64,000 nucleotides of DNA from Mesorhizobium sp. M3A.F.Ca.ET.080.04.2.1 (GTDB lineage: Bacteria; Pseudomonadota; Alphaproteobacteria; Rhizobiales; Rhizobiaceae). The notes under the pieces were generated by a model. It was not told the DNA's origin. It saw nothing but the letters and a program-made list of their open reading frames with translations, and made no database searches. Below are positions 25,401 to 33,415 of the stretch, piece by piece. Each line of letters begins with the position of its first letter. The stretch's first letter is position 1. The DNA lies in contig NZ_CP034451.1 in NCBI RefSeq assembly GCF_003952525.1, positions 5,060,501 through 5,124,500 on the forward strand. Direction: 5' to 3'. The position numbers and the translations under genes are program-made.

Positions 25401-26702
25401 CTACAGCCAGCCGCCCGAAAAGCCGGCGCGTCGCAGCCCTGTGGTGATCGCCGGCACGCGGCTCATCAGTTGCCAGAGGAAGCCGGACCGATGGTTCTCT
25501 ATCATCAGGGCGATCGGCCCCTGATTTATGCCGACATGGTCAGGCGACACCCAACCGCAGGCCCGACCGTCAATGGCGGCGATCGTCGGGTTGAAGCTTG
25601 CGGTGAAGCCGTAGGGGTTGCCCTCGTGCAGATCGATCTCGTGGAAATAGCGCAGCGTCGGCAGGACGATCTCCGGCGCGAACGGCAGCGAGGTGATCGC
25701 CGCCCATGGTGATAGGGTGCCGTCATCTGGACCGAAAGGCGCGCCGCGGGCGTGATAGCCGTAGAAGCGGCGCCCGCCGATCCTGATTCGACGTTTCGTC
25801 GGGCTCGGGCCGTCACTGGCGGTCAAGCCCCAGCAATTCTCGTCATAGCCGGCGAAGCCCTTCGGATTGCGGATGGCGTAGTCGCGCTGCAGATAGGTCG
25901 CCTGGCGGCTGTTCTCAAAATAGTCGCTGCCGTGATCGCGCATGAAGGCATCGCGAATGCCGCGAAAATCAATCCAGATGTGCGAGAACTGGTGGATGAA
26001 GAGCGGACCAGCATAGACCAGTTGCCGGCCGTAGATCTTCTTCCACTTGTAGGTGGACAGCCAGGCCGCATAGCTCTCCGGGGGCAGCGGAAAGGTCGGC
26101 GAGCCGAGGCCCAGCATGTAGAGGATGAGCGCCTCGTCATAGCCTTCCCAGCGGTAGCGCAGAAACCCTTTTTCGGGCCGCCAGCCATGGGTGACGGTGG
26201 CGCCGCCATTCTGCGCCCAGCGCCAGTCGGTGCGGCGGTAGAGCGCATCGGCAATCCGGCGAATTTCCAGTTCGGATTCGTCGTCCCCGTCGAAGTAGGC
26301 ACCGGCGACCAGGACACCGGCAAGCAGAAGCGCTGTATCGACTGTGGACAGCTCACAATTCCAGACGCGGCGTCCGGTCTTCATGTCGAGGAAATGATAG
26401 TAGAAGCCCTTGCAGCCTGTGGCGTCGGGCTCTGGCCCCTGCGGCGCGTCCCGGAAGAAGCGAAGCGTGGCGAGCGTCCGCTCGACGGCGGCAGCACGCG
26501 TCATGTATCCACGCTCGATGCCAACCGGATAAGACGACAAAGCAAGTCCGACGGCGGCTATGCTGGCGGGCGATCCTGCGGTGTTGCGGTCAGCGACCAG
26601 GCCGTTGACCGGATTGGCCTCGTTGAGGAAATAGTCGAACGACAGGCGCTGGACGTTCGCGAGAAGCTCGTCGGTCAGCGGGTGGTCGCTCGATACATCC
26701 AT
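25401..26702 (-). CDS. Glycoamylase-domain (GH144-like) protein
   Basis: About 433 aa, an (alpha/alpha)6-type protein matching the glycoamylase-like domain (PF10091). Typical blocks are RLSFDYFLNEANPVNGLVADR at the N-terminus, the central WEGYDEALILYMLGLGSP, and GPLFIHQFSHIWIDFRGI. The C-terminal WVSPDHVGINQGPIALMIEN is also characteristic. In established work this domain occurs in endo-beta-1,2-glucanases (GH144) and in cyclic-glucan synthases. A role in beta-1,2-glucan turnover is therefore attractive in a rhizobium but not shown. No signal peptide is evident. The start is uncertain: ATG 26702 or the TTG at 26753, neither with a good Shine-Dalgarno. Confidence 0.8.
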   Translation of the reverse strand: MDVSSDHPLTDELLANVQRLSFDYFLNEANPVNGLVADRNTAGSPASIAAVGLALSSYPVGIERGYMTRAAAVERTLATLRFFRDAPQGPEPDATGCKGFYYHFLDMKTGRRVWNCELSTVDTALLLAGVLVAGAYFDGDDESELEIRRIADALYRRTDWRWAQNGGATVTHGWRPEKGFLRYRWEGYDEALILYMLGLGSPTFPLPPESYAAWLSTYKWKKIYGRQLVYAGPLFIHQFSHIWIDFRGIRDAFMRDHGSDYFENSRQATYLQRDYAIRNPKGFAGYDENCWGLTASDGPSPTKRRIRIGGRRFYGYHARGAPFGPDDGTLSPWAAITSLPFAPEIVLPTLRYFHEIDLHEGNPYGFTASFNPTIAAIDGRACGWVSPDHVGINQGPIALMIENHRSGFLWQLMSRVPAITTGLRRAGFSGGWL

Positions 26703-26822
26703 GGTTGCCGAAATAGACGCTGTCGCTGCGCTTTGCACCTTTGTGCCGGTCAATCATAAGTGAGGAAAGCAGAGCCTCATAGCGCGTCAATGGATCAACG
26801 GTCGGGCAAATTTGCCGATTGC

Positions 26823-28136
26823 TCACCGCCGCGCCATCGGGCGGTGGCCGTCCGGCAGGCGGGTGGCAATCAGCTTGTCGATGCGCCGGCCGTCCAGATC
26901 GACGACCTCGAAGCGCCAGCCTTCAGCATCGACGCATTCGCCGGTCGTGGGCAGATGATGCAGATGCGACAGCACATAGCCGGCGACCGTCTCGTAGTCG
27001 CGGTTCTCCGGCAGGTCGATGCCCAGCACGTCTGCCATCTCGTCGGCCTGCATGTAGCCGGCGAGCAACCATGAGCCGTCCTCGCGCTTGACAGCGTTTT
27101 CCTCTTCGCCGGCATCGACATCGGATCGGAACACGCCGGTGATCGCTTCCAGTATGTCGGCCGGCGTGACGATGCCTTCGAAGTGGCCATATTCGTCATG
27201 CACCAGCGCCATCGGCACGTCTGATTCCTTCAGCCTCTGCAGCACGTCGAGAGCGTCGGCCTGGTCATGCACAATGGGCGCCGCGCGTACATGCTCGCGC
27301 AGTTCCAACGCCTTGCCGCCGAGGATCGCTGCCAGCAGATCGCGCGTCTGAACGACGCCGATCATGGCATCGACATTGCCGTCGCCGGCAGGCAGACGCG
27401 AATGTTGGGTCTCCATCAAGAGGCGCCGGATGGCTGCCTCGTCCGATTGCAGGTTGATCCAGTCGACCTCGGTGCGCGGGCTCATCACGCCGCGCACCGC
27501 CCGGTCGCCAAGACGCATGACGCCGGCGATCATGCGCCGCTCGTCGGATTCGATGGTGCCGTGATGCTCGGCCTCGGCGACCAGCATCTTGATCTCCTCG
27601 TCGGTGACCTTCTCCTCCGACTCGCCGCGATGGCCGAGCAGCCAGAGCACGGCCCGGCCGGAGATATCGAGCAGGAAGACCAGAGGCGCCGAAACGGTGG
27701 CGAGGATTGTCATGGCTGGCGCGGCGCGGACCGCCACGCGCTCGGGGTCCCGCAACGCGATCTGCTTCGGAACGAGCTCACCGACGATCAGTGAGGCATA
27801 GGTGATGAGAGCCACGACGATGCCGACGCCAAGCGGGTCGGAAATGTTTTCCTGGACGCCCGCGGATGCCAGGAAGGCAGCCAGCCGCTCGCCCAGGGTG
27901 GCGCCGGAAAAGGCGCCGGAAAGCACGCCGACCAGGGTAATGCCGATCTGCACCGACGACAGAAACTTGCCGGGGTTGGAGCCGAGCGCCAGCGCGCGGC
28001 CGGCGCCTTTGACGTTTCTGTCGATCATCGCCTTGAGGCGCGCCGGTCGCGACGAGACGATGGCCAGTTCGGACATTGCCAGAAGGCCATTCACCAAGAT
28101 AAGGGCGGCCACGATCGCGATTTCAACGTAAAGCAT
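26823..28136 (-). CDS. CNNM/CorC-type transporter (hemolysin-family protein)
   Basis: A 437-aa protein with an N-terminal DUF21/CNNM membrane domain (about residues 1-170; it opens YVEIAIVAALILVNGLLAMS and contains ITYASLIVGELVPKQIALRD). Next come two CBS domains (VMSPRTEVDWIN and SDVPMALVHDEYGHFEGIVT) and a C-terminal CorC/HlyC domain (DYETVAGYVLSHLHHLPTTGE). Such proteins are linked to Mg2+/Co2+ efflux, and the CBS pair senses adenine nucleotides. The name hemolysin is historical. The start ATG is followed directly by the first helix. It appears monocistronic. Confidence 0.92.
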   Translation of the reverse strand: MLYVEIAIVAALILVNGLLAMSELAIVSSRPARLKAMIDRNVKGAGRALALGSNPGKFLSSVQIGITLVGVLSGAFSGATLGERLAAFLASAGVQENISDPLGVGIVVALITYASLIVGELVPKQIALRDPERVAVRAAPAMTILATVSAPLVFLLDISGRAVLWLLGHRGESEEKVTDEEIKMLVAEAEHHGTIESDERRMIAGVMRLGDRAVRGVMSPRTEVDWINLQSDEAAIRRLLMETQHSRLPAGDGNVDAMIGVVQTRDLLAAILGGKALELREHVRAAPIVHDQADALDVLQRLKESDVPMALVHDEYGHFEGIVTPADILEAITGVFRSDVDAGEEENAVKREDGSWLLAGYMQADEMADVLGIDLPENRDYETVAGYVLSHLHHLPTTGECVDAEGWRFEVVDLDGRRIDKLIATRLPDGHRPMARR

Positions 28137-28230
28137 GCGCGGTCAATAGCATTGCTGCAGTGCATTCGAAAATAGCGCTTTGGATGTTTTTCCATTCTTG
28201 CGCATTGCCAATAAGAAATTGCCCGAAACG

Positions 28231-28334
28231 CTAGAGTGCGTCGCGCGGAAACGGATCCAGGCGACGCGCTTAGGTCTTTGCTTTTATGCATGTCGTTGCC
28301 CAGAACTGCGGCACACTTATGGGCGACATGCATC
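28231..28334. repeat. Two-stem palindromic repeat, copy 1
   Basis: Stem A pairs GAGTGCGTCGC with GCGACGCGCTT (28234-28272). Stem B pairs TGCATGTCG..GCCC (28288-28301) with GGGCGACATGCA (28321-28332). They are joined by AGGTCTTTGCTTTT. The same composite, inverted, lies at 33124-33230. Its end abuts the stop codon of the LssY-like gene. I believe this family is widespread in Mesorhizobium; that is from memory. Confidence 0.8.
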
Positions 28335-29040
28335 AGGGCAATTGTCTGAGTACGCCGACTACAGCCATGCCGTCGGTGAAATAAGGGTCACCGCCGCCAT
28401 TGCGTCCGATTTTGGTGGCGCCGATGCCGGGTATTTCGGTGGTCGAGATCAGCATGCCCGCCGCCCTCAGGTCACCGATCAGGAAGTTTCGCTCGGCATC
28501 GATGTCGGGACCGATGTGATGGGTGATCGCGCCTGTGTCGTGGCTGAAGCCGACGCCGCGGTCGAAGCTGGCAGAGCCCAGCCAGAGCGGACGGCCGTCG
28601 TAGCCGGCCGTGTTGGTCTGCCAGAAGCGCACATGGTGGCGCCGGTCGGCGCTGTCGCCGACCGGCTTTTCGAAGGCGAGATCCTGGGCGCGACCCTCGA
28701 ACAGCAGTCGGCTCACCGGCGCATCGGGATAGGGACGGGAAAACAGCACACTTTCGCCGATGTCGATTGCGGTCCTCAGCGTCACCGCATCGGCCGTGTC
28801 CCAGCCGGCAACGGCAAAGGCGTGGACGACTTCCTTTTTGGTGCCGACCAGCCCGACATTGATCGGGTCGCCGGGAATGCCCTGCGGAGTGTGCGTCACC
28901 ATCTCGAAGTGCGCGGTGCGGAAGCCGCGTTCCCGCCAGGTCCAAAATTCCGGCGCAGCGAAATAGGCAAACGCCAGATAGAAAGCGCAGAACGCCACCA
29001 GCCAGATCGTTGCGCGCCGCCTCAGCCCTCGCTTGCTCAC
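28333..29040 (-). CDS. LssY-like C-terminal domain protein
   Basis: A 235-aa protein. One N-terminal transmembrane helix (RATIWLVAFCAFYLAFAYFA) is followed by an extracytoplasmic domain. GDPINVGLVGTKKEVVHAFAVAGW and ...HVRFWQT, WLGSASFDRGVGFSHDTGAITHHI resemble the LssY C-terminal domain (PF14067), with conserved R-x-W and H-H-I-G-P-D-I-D-x-E-R-N positions. Function is unknown. Start: GGGAG lies 7 nt before the GTG at 29040, which I prefer to the GTG at 29070. Its stop codon TGA is fused to the end of the palindromic repeat copy 1. Confidence 0.8.
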   Translation of the reverse strand: MSKRGLRRRATIWLVAFCAFYLAFAYFAAPEFWTWRERGFRTAHFEMVTHTPQGIPGDPINVGLVGTKKEVVHAFAVAGWDTADAVTLRTAIDIGESVLFSRPYPDAPVSRLLFEGRAQDLAFEKPVGDSADRRHHVRFWQTNTAGYDGRPLWLGSASFDRGVGFSHDTGAITHHIGPDIDAERNFLIGDLRAAGMLISTTEIPGIGATKIGRNGGGDPYFTDGMAVVGVLRQLP

Positions 29041-29188
29041 AAGGCCACTCCCAAGACCACACCCGGCCACTCTATGCGGCGTCGGGTTGATTGGGCAGGG
29101 GCTCTAACTATTTGCTTTTGCGCAATTCCAGACGCAGGGCTACGGCAAGGCCGCCGAGCCTAAGCGTTTCCCTTTCCCGGACGTGCTC

Positions 29189-30013
29189 CTAGCGGCAGGC
29201 GCGGTGGCCGCTCCTGCGGTACTTGACGTCGAAATGGAAGTGGTTGCGGTGGTCGTAATTATAGCCGGGGCCGAGCACCGTGTTGAAATACTGGCATCCA
29301 TCGGCGCGCACATTGTTGAGAAAGCCGCGGGTGCGGAATGCGAACAGGCCGGGCTTGCGGACGTCGATGTCGTCGCCATTGTTGAGCTCGATACTCATGA
29401 CGTCGAGCGCGTTGCCCTTGCCGTGCTCCGACAGGACGCCTTCGCCGGCAATGTTGCGGCAGGAGTAGCTCGAGCCCTGGTGGATGGTTCTGACACCGGA
29501 GAAATAGCGCCAGCGGGCGGCCGGCACGAGCTCGTTCCTTGTCCAGGCGGCAAAGGTGGCGGCCATGTTGCAAGTCAGCGTGGCGGCCGGCTTCATCTGG
29601 ACGCTGCCGATGGCCGAGACCTTCACCGGGAAATCGATGCCGCACTGGCCTTCATGGATCGGCTGGATGTCGGTGTAGACGACGCCGAGACGCCTCAACT
29701 CGTTGCGGCAGTCGATCTCGCTGGCGGGCATCTGCTCGAGCGGCGACATCGGCTCATCCATGCGCGGATAGGCGGCTGTCGTCAGATAGGGATCGGACGG
29801 GACGAGGCGCTGCATGCCGGAATATTGCGGCACTTCGGCTACCGCCGCTGTCTGGCTGCCCACGTCGACGGCCGGCTGGAGCGAGAAGACGTCGCCGGTC
29901 GTGCAGGCCGACACGGCCGCGACCGCAAACGCAGCGGTCAGCCTGACGGCGACGATACGGGCGCAATTGTTCTGCCGCGCCACGGCAAGCATGGCGCCAA
30001 GTCTCGTGGCCAT
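29189..30013 (-). CDS. Extensin-like lipoprotein
   Basis: About 274 aa. The N-terminus is unusual: a basic stretch (MATRLGAMLAVARQNNCARI) precedes VRLTAAFAVAAVSACTTG, whose AVSAC is a lipobox, so it is likely an outer-membrane or periplasmic lipoprotein. The C-terminal extensin-like domain (PF06904) has ALTCNMAATFAAW-type, CRNIAGEGVLSEHGKGNALDV and GYNYDHRNHFHFD blocks, with S-E-H and H-x-H resembling a metal-binding peptidase-like site. Pairing with the paralogue at 30122-31144 suggests cell-wall work. ATG 30013 is preferred over a Met 10 codons upstream. Confidence 0.85.
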   Translation of the reverse strand: MATRLGAMLAVARQNNCARIVAVRLTAAFAVAAVSACTTGDVFSLQPAVDVGSQTAAVAEVPQYSGMQRLVPSDPYLTTAAYPRMDEPMSPLEQMPASEIDCRNELRRLGVVYTDIQPIHEGQCGIDFPVKVSAIGSVQMKPAATLTCNMAATFAAWTRNELVPAARWRYFSGVRTIHQGSSYSCRNIAGEGVLSEHGKGNALDVMSIELNNGDDIDVRKPGLFAFRTRGFLNNVRADGCQYFNTVLGPGYNYDHRNHFHFDVKYRRSGHRACR

Positions 30014-30121
30014 CGAAAGGCATCCTGTCCCCGGATGGCACAAGTCTAGTCGGCAAGAGTAAAGGAAAGATCAGCGCCGGCGTTCATGCCTGCGGCCGAA
30101 TTACGGCACTGTTCTTGATTT

Positions 30122-31144
30122 TCACTGGCAGAACGTGCCGCCGTGGCGGCGCGGCTCGAGATCAAGGTGGAAGTGCAGCGAATGGTCGGGATCGCTGCCT
30201 GGACCGAGCACGGTCTTGAACGGCCCGCAGGCAGCCTTGCGCACGGTGTTCAGGAATTTTGCATCCTGTTCGGGCGGCACGGGACCGACTTCGATTTTGC
30301 GGCCGTCCGACAGCGTGAAGGAGGCGATGTCGAGCGCATTGCCGAAGGCGTGTTCCGACAGCCTGCCGCCGTTATGGCGCGGCCGGCAGACATAGGCGGA
30401 CGCCTGGCCGATCGACTTCAGGTCCGTCCCAAACTCGGCCTTTGCCGCCGGCTGGATGACATCGGCGGCAAAACGCGCCGCAGCTTCGGCCATCTGGCAA
30501 TTCAATTCGGTGCCGGAGCCGATAGCGATGGATTTGCCGAGCGTCTTCAGCACGATAGGGTAGGGGATCGAGCAGCCGATTTCGGCGTCGTGCTCGGCCT
30601 GGTGTTCCTCGAAGTCGACGCCGAGCGCTTTCAGCCGTTCACGGCATGCCACCTCTTGCTCCGGCATCTTGTCGGCGGGAAGCTCGGCTGAACGCGGATC
30701 GGCGGGAATTTTCTCCTCGCCAGTTTCACCCTTGCCAGTCTCGTCCTTGCCACTCTCGTCCTTGCCAGTCTCGCCCTTGTCAATCTCGGGGGGCTTTTCC
30801 GCAGGCACTGGTGCCGCGTTTGGAGGCTCCGCTTCCGGCTCTGTCGGCTTTTCAGGGGGCGTCGCAACGACTGCCGGCGTTTGTGGCACGAAGTCATCGT
30901 GGGTCGACGGCTGCTGCTGGGCACCCTGCTCAGAAGTCCCCGTACCGGTGCTGTCGGCAGCGTCGGGCCGCGGCTCCGGAATAGGCGCCGTCGGCGGCAT
31001 TTGCGGCGTGGCATTCCGGCTGACGGGCGGCAGATGGCTCTTATGCCGGTGATGGTGCCGGGCCTGCGCGGGCAAAATCAGCATGGCGGCCGCGGCCAAG
31101 CGCAGCGCCAGTCTGCAGAATCCTGAAAGGCCAAGCGTTGCCAT
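30122..31144 (-). CDS. Extensin-like exported protein with low-complexity linker
   Basis: A 340-aa protein with a signal peptide (FCRLALRLAAAAMLILPAQA), a His patch (RHHHRHK) and then a long Pro/Glu/Thr-rich linker (about residues 40-160). The linker includes tandem GKDETG-type repeats encoded by 15-bp DNA repeats at 30720-30788. The C-terminal extensin-like domain has ELNCQMAEAAARFA, CRPRHNGGRLSEHAFGNALD and GSDPDHSLHFHLDLEPR, paralogous to the neighbour at 29189-30013. It is probably periplasmic and cell-wall associated. The two genes lie head to tail, 108 nt apart. Confidence 0.88.
   Translation of the reverse strand: MATLGLSGFCRLALRLAAAAMLILPAQARHHHRHKSHLPPVSRNATPQMPPTAPIPEPRPDAADSTGTGTSEQGAQQQPSTHDDFVPQTPAVVATPPEKPTEPEAEPPNAAPVPAEKPPEIDKGETGKDESGKDETGKGETGEEKIPADPRSAELPADKMPEQEVACRERLKALGVDFEEHQAEHDAEIGCSIPYPIVLKTLGKSIAIGSGTELNCQMAEAAARFAADVIQPAAKAEFGTDLKSIGQASAYVCRPRHNGGRLSEHAFGNALDIASFTLSDGRKIEVGPVPPEQDAKFLNTVRKAACGPFKTVLGPGSDPDHSLHFHLDLEPRRHGGTFCQ
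30720..30788. repeat. 15-bp tandem repeat inside extensin-like gene
   Basis: About 4.6 units of a 15-bp unit close to CCAGTCTCGTCCTTG (plus strand), encoding repeated KGETG/KDESG/KDETG. The unit is a multiple of three, so copy number can change without a frameshift. Confidence 0.85.
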
Positions 31145-31219
31145 CGCCCGGAAACGGCGCCGGCGGGTTGAAGTTGCCGTAAAGATGCGCCGTAGCGATC
31201 ACAATCGATTACTTGGGCG

Positions 31220-31645
31220 TTACGCGCCGATGGCTTCGAGGCCTTCTTCCAGCCAATCGGCGAGCAATGGCAGGCCAAGCAGATATTTTGCAGTGCGCTT
31301 GTTTACACGCTCACGCGCGGCGGCCACCGCGTCCGCCCACTCGGAGGCGTCGTAATCCCCGCGGCCGACCCAGGCCAGCGCGATGAGCTCGGCCGCCTCA
31401 TCGACATTGAGGTCATCGATGAGTTGGCGAAACTCTTCCCCGGTGAGGTCTTCCGACGATTCCTCGATCAGGCCGTCATGATGGTGGTTGTCGTGCCTGT
31501 CGCCGTCGAACTCGACCTCATGCTCGGCGCCGTCGTCGTAATCCTCGTTGACGGCGGCGCTCAGCGCCTTGGCCTTGAGGATGAACAGGCGCACCGTGTC
31601 CGGGTCGATGGAAAGCTCCCATTCCTTCTCGAGGCGCTGCTGCAC
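31220..31645 (-). CDS. DUF3775 domain protein
   Basis: A 141-aa acidic protein of the DUF3775 family. Conserved parts are LSIDPDTVRLFILKAKALSA at the N-terminus, an acidic His-rich insert (HEVEFDGDRHDNHHHDG), and a C-terminal helical block EEFRQLIDDLNVDEAAELIALAWVGRG. It is cytoplasmic with unknown function. GGAG lies 8 nt before the GTG at 31645; the upstream frame adds residues that do not look conserved. Confidence 0.8.
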   Translation of the reverse strand: MQQRLEKEWELSIDPDTVRLFILKAKALSAAVNEDYDDGAEHEVEFDGDRHDNHHHDGLIEESSEDLTGEEFRQLIDDLNVDEAAELIALAWVGRGDYDASEWADAVAAARERVNKRTAKYLLGLPLLADWLEEGLEAIGA

Positions 31646-31823
31646 TGGCCTTTCTCCGCGTGATGCGCTTGATCCGATGATAGCGGATTTGCGGCCGGCG
31701 TCACGTCCGGACACAAAAAGCGGCTACCAAGCCCGCAAAATAGTTCGGTGCCGGCGCCTTTTCGGGGATGAAACGGAGCAAAAGCGGCGTTAGTCTCGCA
31801 TTGTCACGCTCAAGGAGGCTTCG

Positions 31824-32366
31824 ATGCGCAGACGTTTGCTTGTTCAGGTCATGGCTGTTGCCGTTGCCTTGCCGCTGTTTGCGGCGCCCGCCTTTGCGGC
31901 AGGCGAAGGCGGTGGTGGCGGCAACAGTGGCGGCACCACCCAGTGCAAGAAGGGCGAAGTCTGGGACAAGAAGAAGAAGAAATGCGTCGTGCCGCAGTAC
32001 GGCATGCTCGATGACGACAGCATCTATGAGGCAGGTCACGACCTCGCGATGGCCGGCCGCTATGACGAGGCGATCTCGGTGCTGACGCTCGCCGCCAACA
32101 AGCAAGATCCGCGCATCCTCAACTATCTTGGCTATTCGCACCGCCACTCCGGCCGCATCACCGTCGGCCTCGGCTATTATGAGGAAGCGCTGCGCATCAA
32201 CCCCGACTACACGCTGGTGCGCGAATATCTCGGCGAGGCGCATCTGCAGATGGGCGACCTTGCCGGCGCGCAGAAGCAGCTCAGCGAGATCGAGAAGCGG
32301 ACCGGCAAGGGCTCGCGCGAATACGGGATGTTGGCCGAGCAGATCGATCATTTCCTGAAAAGCTGA
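31824..32366 (+). CDS. Exported TPR protein
   Basis: A 180-aa protein with a signal peptide (VQVMAVAVALPLFAAPAFAA), a Gly-rich stretch, and a CKKGEVWDKKKKKC pair that may form a disulfide. About three TPR units run from residue 70 to 165 (AGHDLAMAGRYDEAISVLTL, ILNYLGYSHRHSGRITVGLG, VREYLGEAHLQMGDLAGAQK). It probably acts as a periplasmic scaffold; the partner is unknown. AAGGAGG 5 nt upstream of the ATG decides the start. A perfect 12-bp terminator follows. Confidence 0.85.
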   Translation: MRRRLLVQVMAVAVALPLFAAPAFAAGEGGGGGNSGGTTQCKKGEVWDKKKKKCVVPQYGMLDDDSIYEAGHDLAMAGRYDEAISVLTLAANKQDPRILNYLGYSHRHSGRITVGLGYYEEALRINPDYTLVREYLGEAHLQMGDLAGAQKQLSEIEKRTGKGSREYGMLAEQIDHFLKS

Positions 32367-32386
32367 TTGAAACTCCGGAGCCCGCG

Positions 32387-32416
32387 AACCGGCTGTAAGC
32401 AATTACAGCCGGTTTT
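32387..32416 (+). terminator. Rho-independent terminator after TPR gene
   Basis: AACCGGCTGTAA (32387-32398) pairs perfectly with TTACAGCCGGTT (32403-32414) across a GCAA loop and is followed by TTG. It separates the TPR gene from the greA transcript. Confidence 0.88.
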
Positions 32417-32534
32417 GCTGTTCCCTGCTGCAATTGACGCCGGGTAAGCCTGCGAAAGCAGCGATGTTTTTGCCAAACTTGTTTTTTGGGCGTGAAAATC
32501 GCGAAAAGATCGCTATATTCGGGGAAATTGTGGT

Positions 32535-32579
32535 GAAACGGTTCCGTTAGCCCGAGGCTGCCGGACCGTTTTCTTTTTG
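32535..32579 (+). promoter_or_regulatory. Strong terminator hairpin in the greA leader
   Basis: AAACGGTTCCGTTAGCC folds against GGCTGCCGGACCGTTT (loop CGA, one bulge, one mismatch) and runs into TTCTTTTTG. It lies 60-100 nt before the greA start, downstream of a likely -10 (TATATT, 32514-32519) and after the previous gene's own terminator. It is therefore a leader attenuator, or the 3' end of a short leader RNA. Confidence 0.65.
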
Positions 32580-32638
32580 TACCCATCGACAGGGCCATTC
32601 CCGGCAAGCGGGGGTGGCGGCAGGAAAGGGCAGGCAAC

Positions 32639-33112
32639 ATGAACAAGGTCCCGATGACAGGCGAGGGGTTCGCGTCATTGAAGGAAGAACTGCGCTGGCG
32701 CCAGCAGGAAGAGCGTCCACGCATCATCGAGGCGATCTCCGAAGCGCGCTCGCATGGCGACCTGTCAGAAAATGCCGAGTATCACGCTGCGAAGGAGGCG
32801 CAGAGCCATAATGAGGGCCGCGTCAACGAACTCGAGGACCTGATCGCGCGGGCCGATGTCATCGACGTCTCGAAGCTCAGCGGCGACAAGGTGAAGTTCG
32901 GCGCGACCGTGGTGCTGGTCGACGAGGACACCGAGGAAAAGAAGACCTATCAGATCGTCGGCGACCAGGAAGCCGACGTGAAGTCCGGCCGCATCTCGAT
33001 TTCCTCGCCAATCGCGCGCGCGCTGATCGGCAAGGAAGTCGGCGACGCGATCGAGGTCAATGCGCCCGGCGGCGCGCGGGGTTACGAGATCGTCCAGGTG
33101 CAGTTCATCTAA
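32639..33112 (+). CDS. greA: Transcription elongation factor GreA
   Basis: A 157-aa GreA. The N-terminal coiled coil carries the acidic tip [16 protein letters not shown] (near residue 40), whose Asp and Glu coordinate Mg2+ in the RNA polymerase active site to cleave backtracked RNA. The C-terminal FKBP-like domain ends [20 protein letters not shown]. Length matches the family. GGAAAGGGCAGG upstream of the ATG sets the start. A terminator-like hairpin in its leader suggests control by premature termination. The palindromic repeat copy 2 lies 12 nt after its stop. Confidence 0.96.
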   Translation: MNKVPMTGEGFASLKEELRWRQQEERPRIIEAISEARSHGDLSENAEYHAAKEAQSHNEGRVNELEDLIARADVIDVSKLSGDKVKFGATVVLVDEDTEEKKTYQIVGDQEADVKSGRISISSPIARALIGKEVGDAIEVNAPGGARGYEIVQVQFI

Positions 33113-33123
33113 ATTGAAAGCCA

Positions 33124-33230
33124 ATGCATGTCGCCCAGAAGTGTGTAGCGGTTCTGGGGCAACGACATGCATCAAATCAAAGACTTAAAGCACGCCGCCC
33201 GGATACGTTTCAGCGCGACGCGCTTCTAGG
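33124..33230. repeat. Two-stem palindromic repeat, copy 2
   Basis: Inverted version of the element at 28231-28334. It starts ATGCATGTCGCCCAGAA and continues to GGGGCAACGACATGCAT (stem B); ATCAAAGACTTAAAGC then links to stem A (CACGCCGCC with CGCGACGCG region), ending near 33230. Like copy 1 it sits directly after a gene's stop codon, here greA. Confidence 0.8.
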
Positions 33231-33288
33231 CCTACAGTCCTTTTGCAATTTGCAAACGCCGGCGCCGCCCTCATTTGGCTGCCGCCAT

Positions 33289-33415
33289 CTTCTCCCCGTG
33301 AACGGGCGTGAACGGGGAGAAGGGGCCTGTCGTTGATGAGTTCGCCAATTTTCAGCATTTGCAGATGGGTGCCCGCATCTCGGCCAGCCTCTTTCTCCCC
33401 GTTCACGGGGAGAAA
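33289..33415. repeat. Pair of CTTCTCCCCGT hairpins overlapping the waaC 3' end
   Basis: Hairpin 1 pairs CTTCTCCCCGT (33289-33299) with ACGGGGAGAAG (33312-33322). Hairpin 2 pairs TTTCTCCCCGT (33392-33402) with ACGGGGAGAAA (33405-33415). The waaC stop codon (33403-33405) lies in hairpin 2, so repeat DNA encodes the protein's C-terminus. A relative occurs at 52502-52530. Confidence 0.75.

Noticed and set aside
30720..30788. Short regular repeat considered as a CRISPR array
   Set aside because: Units are 15 bp with no spacers and lie in a coding linker; it is a protein repeat.
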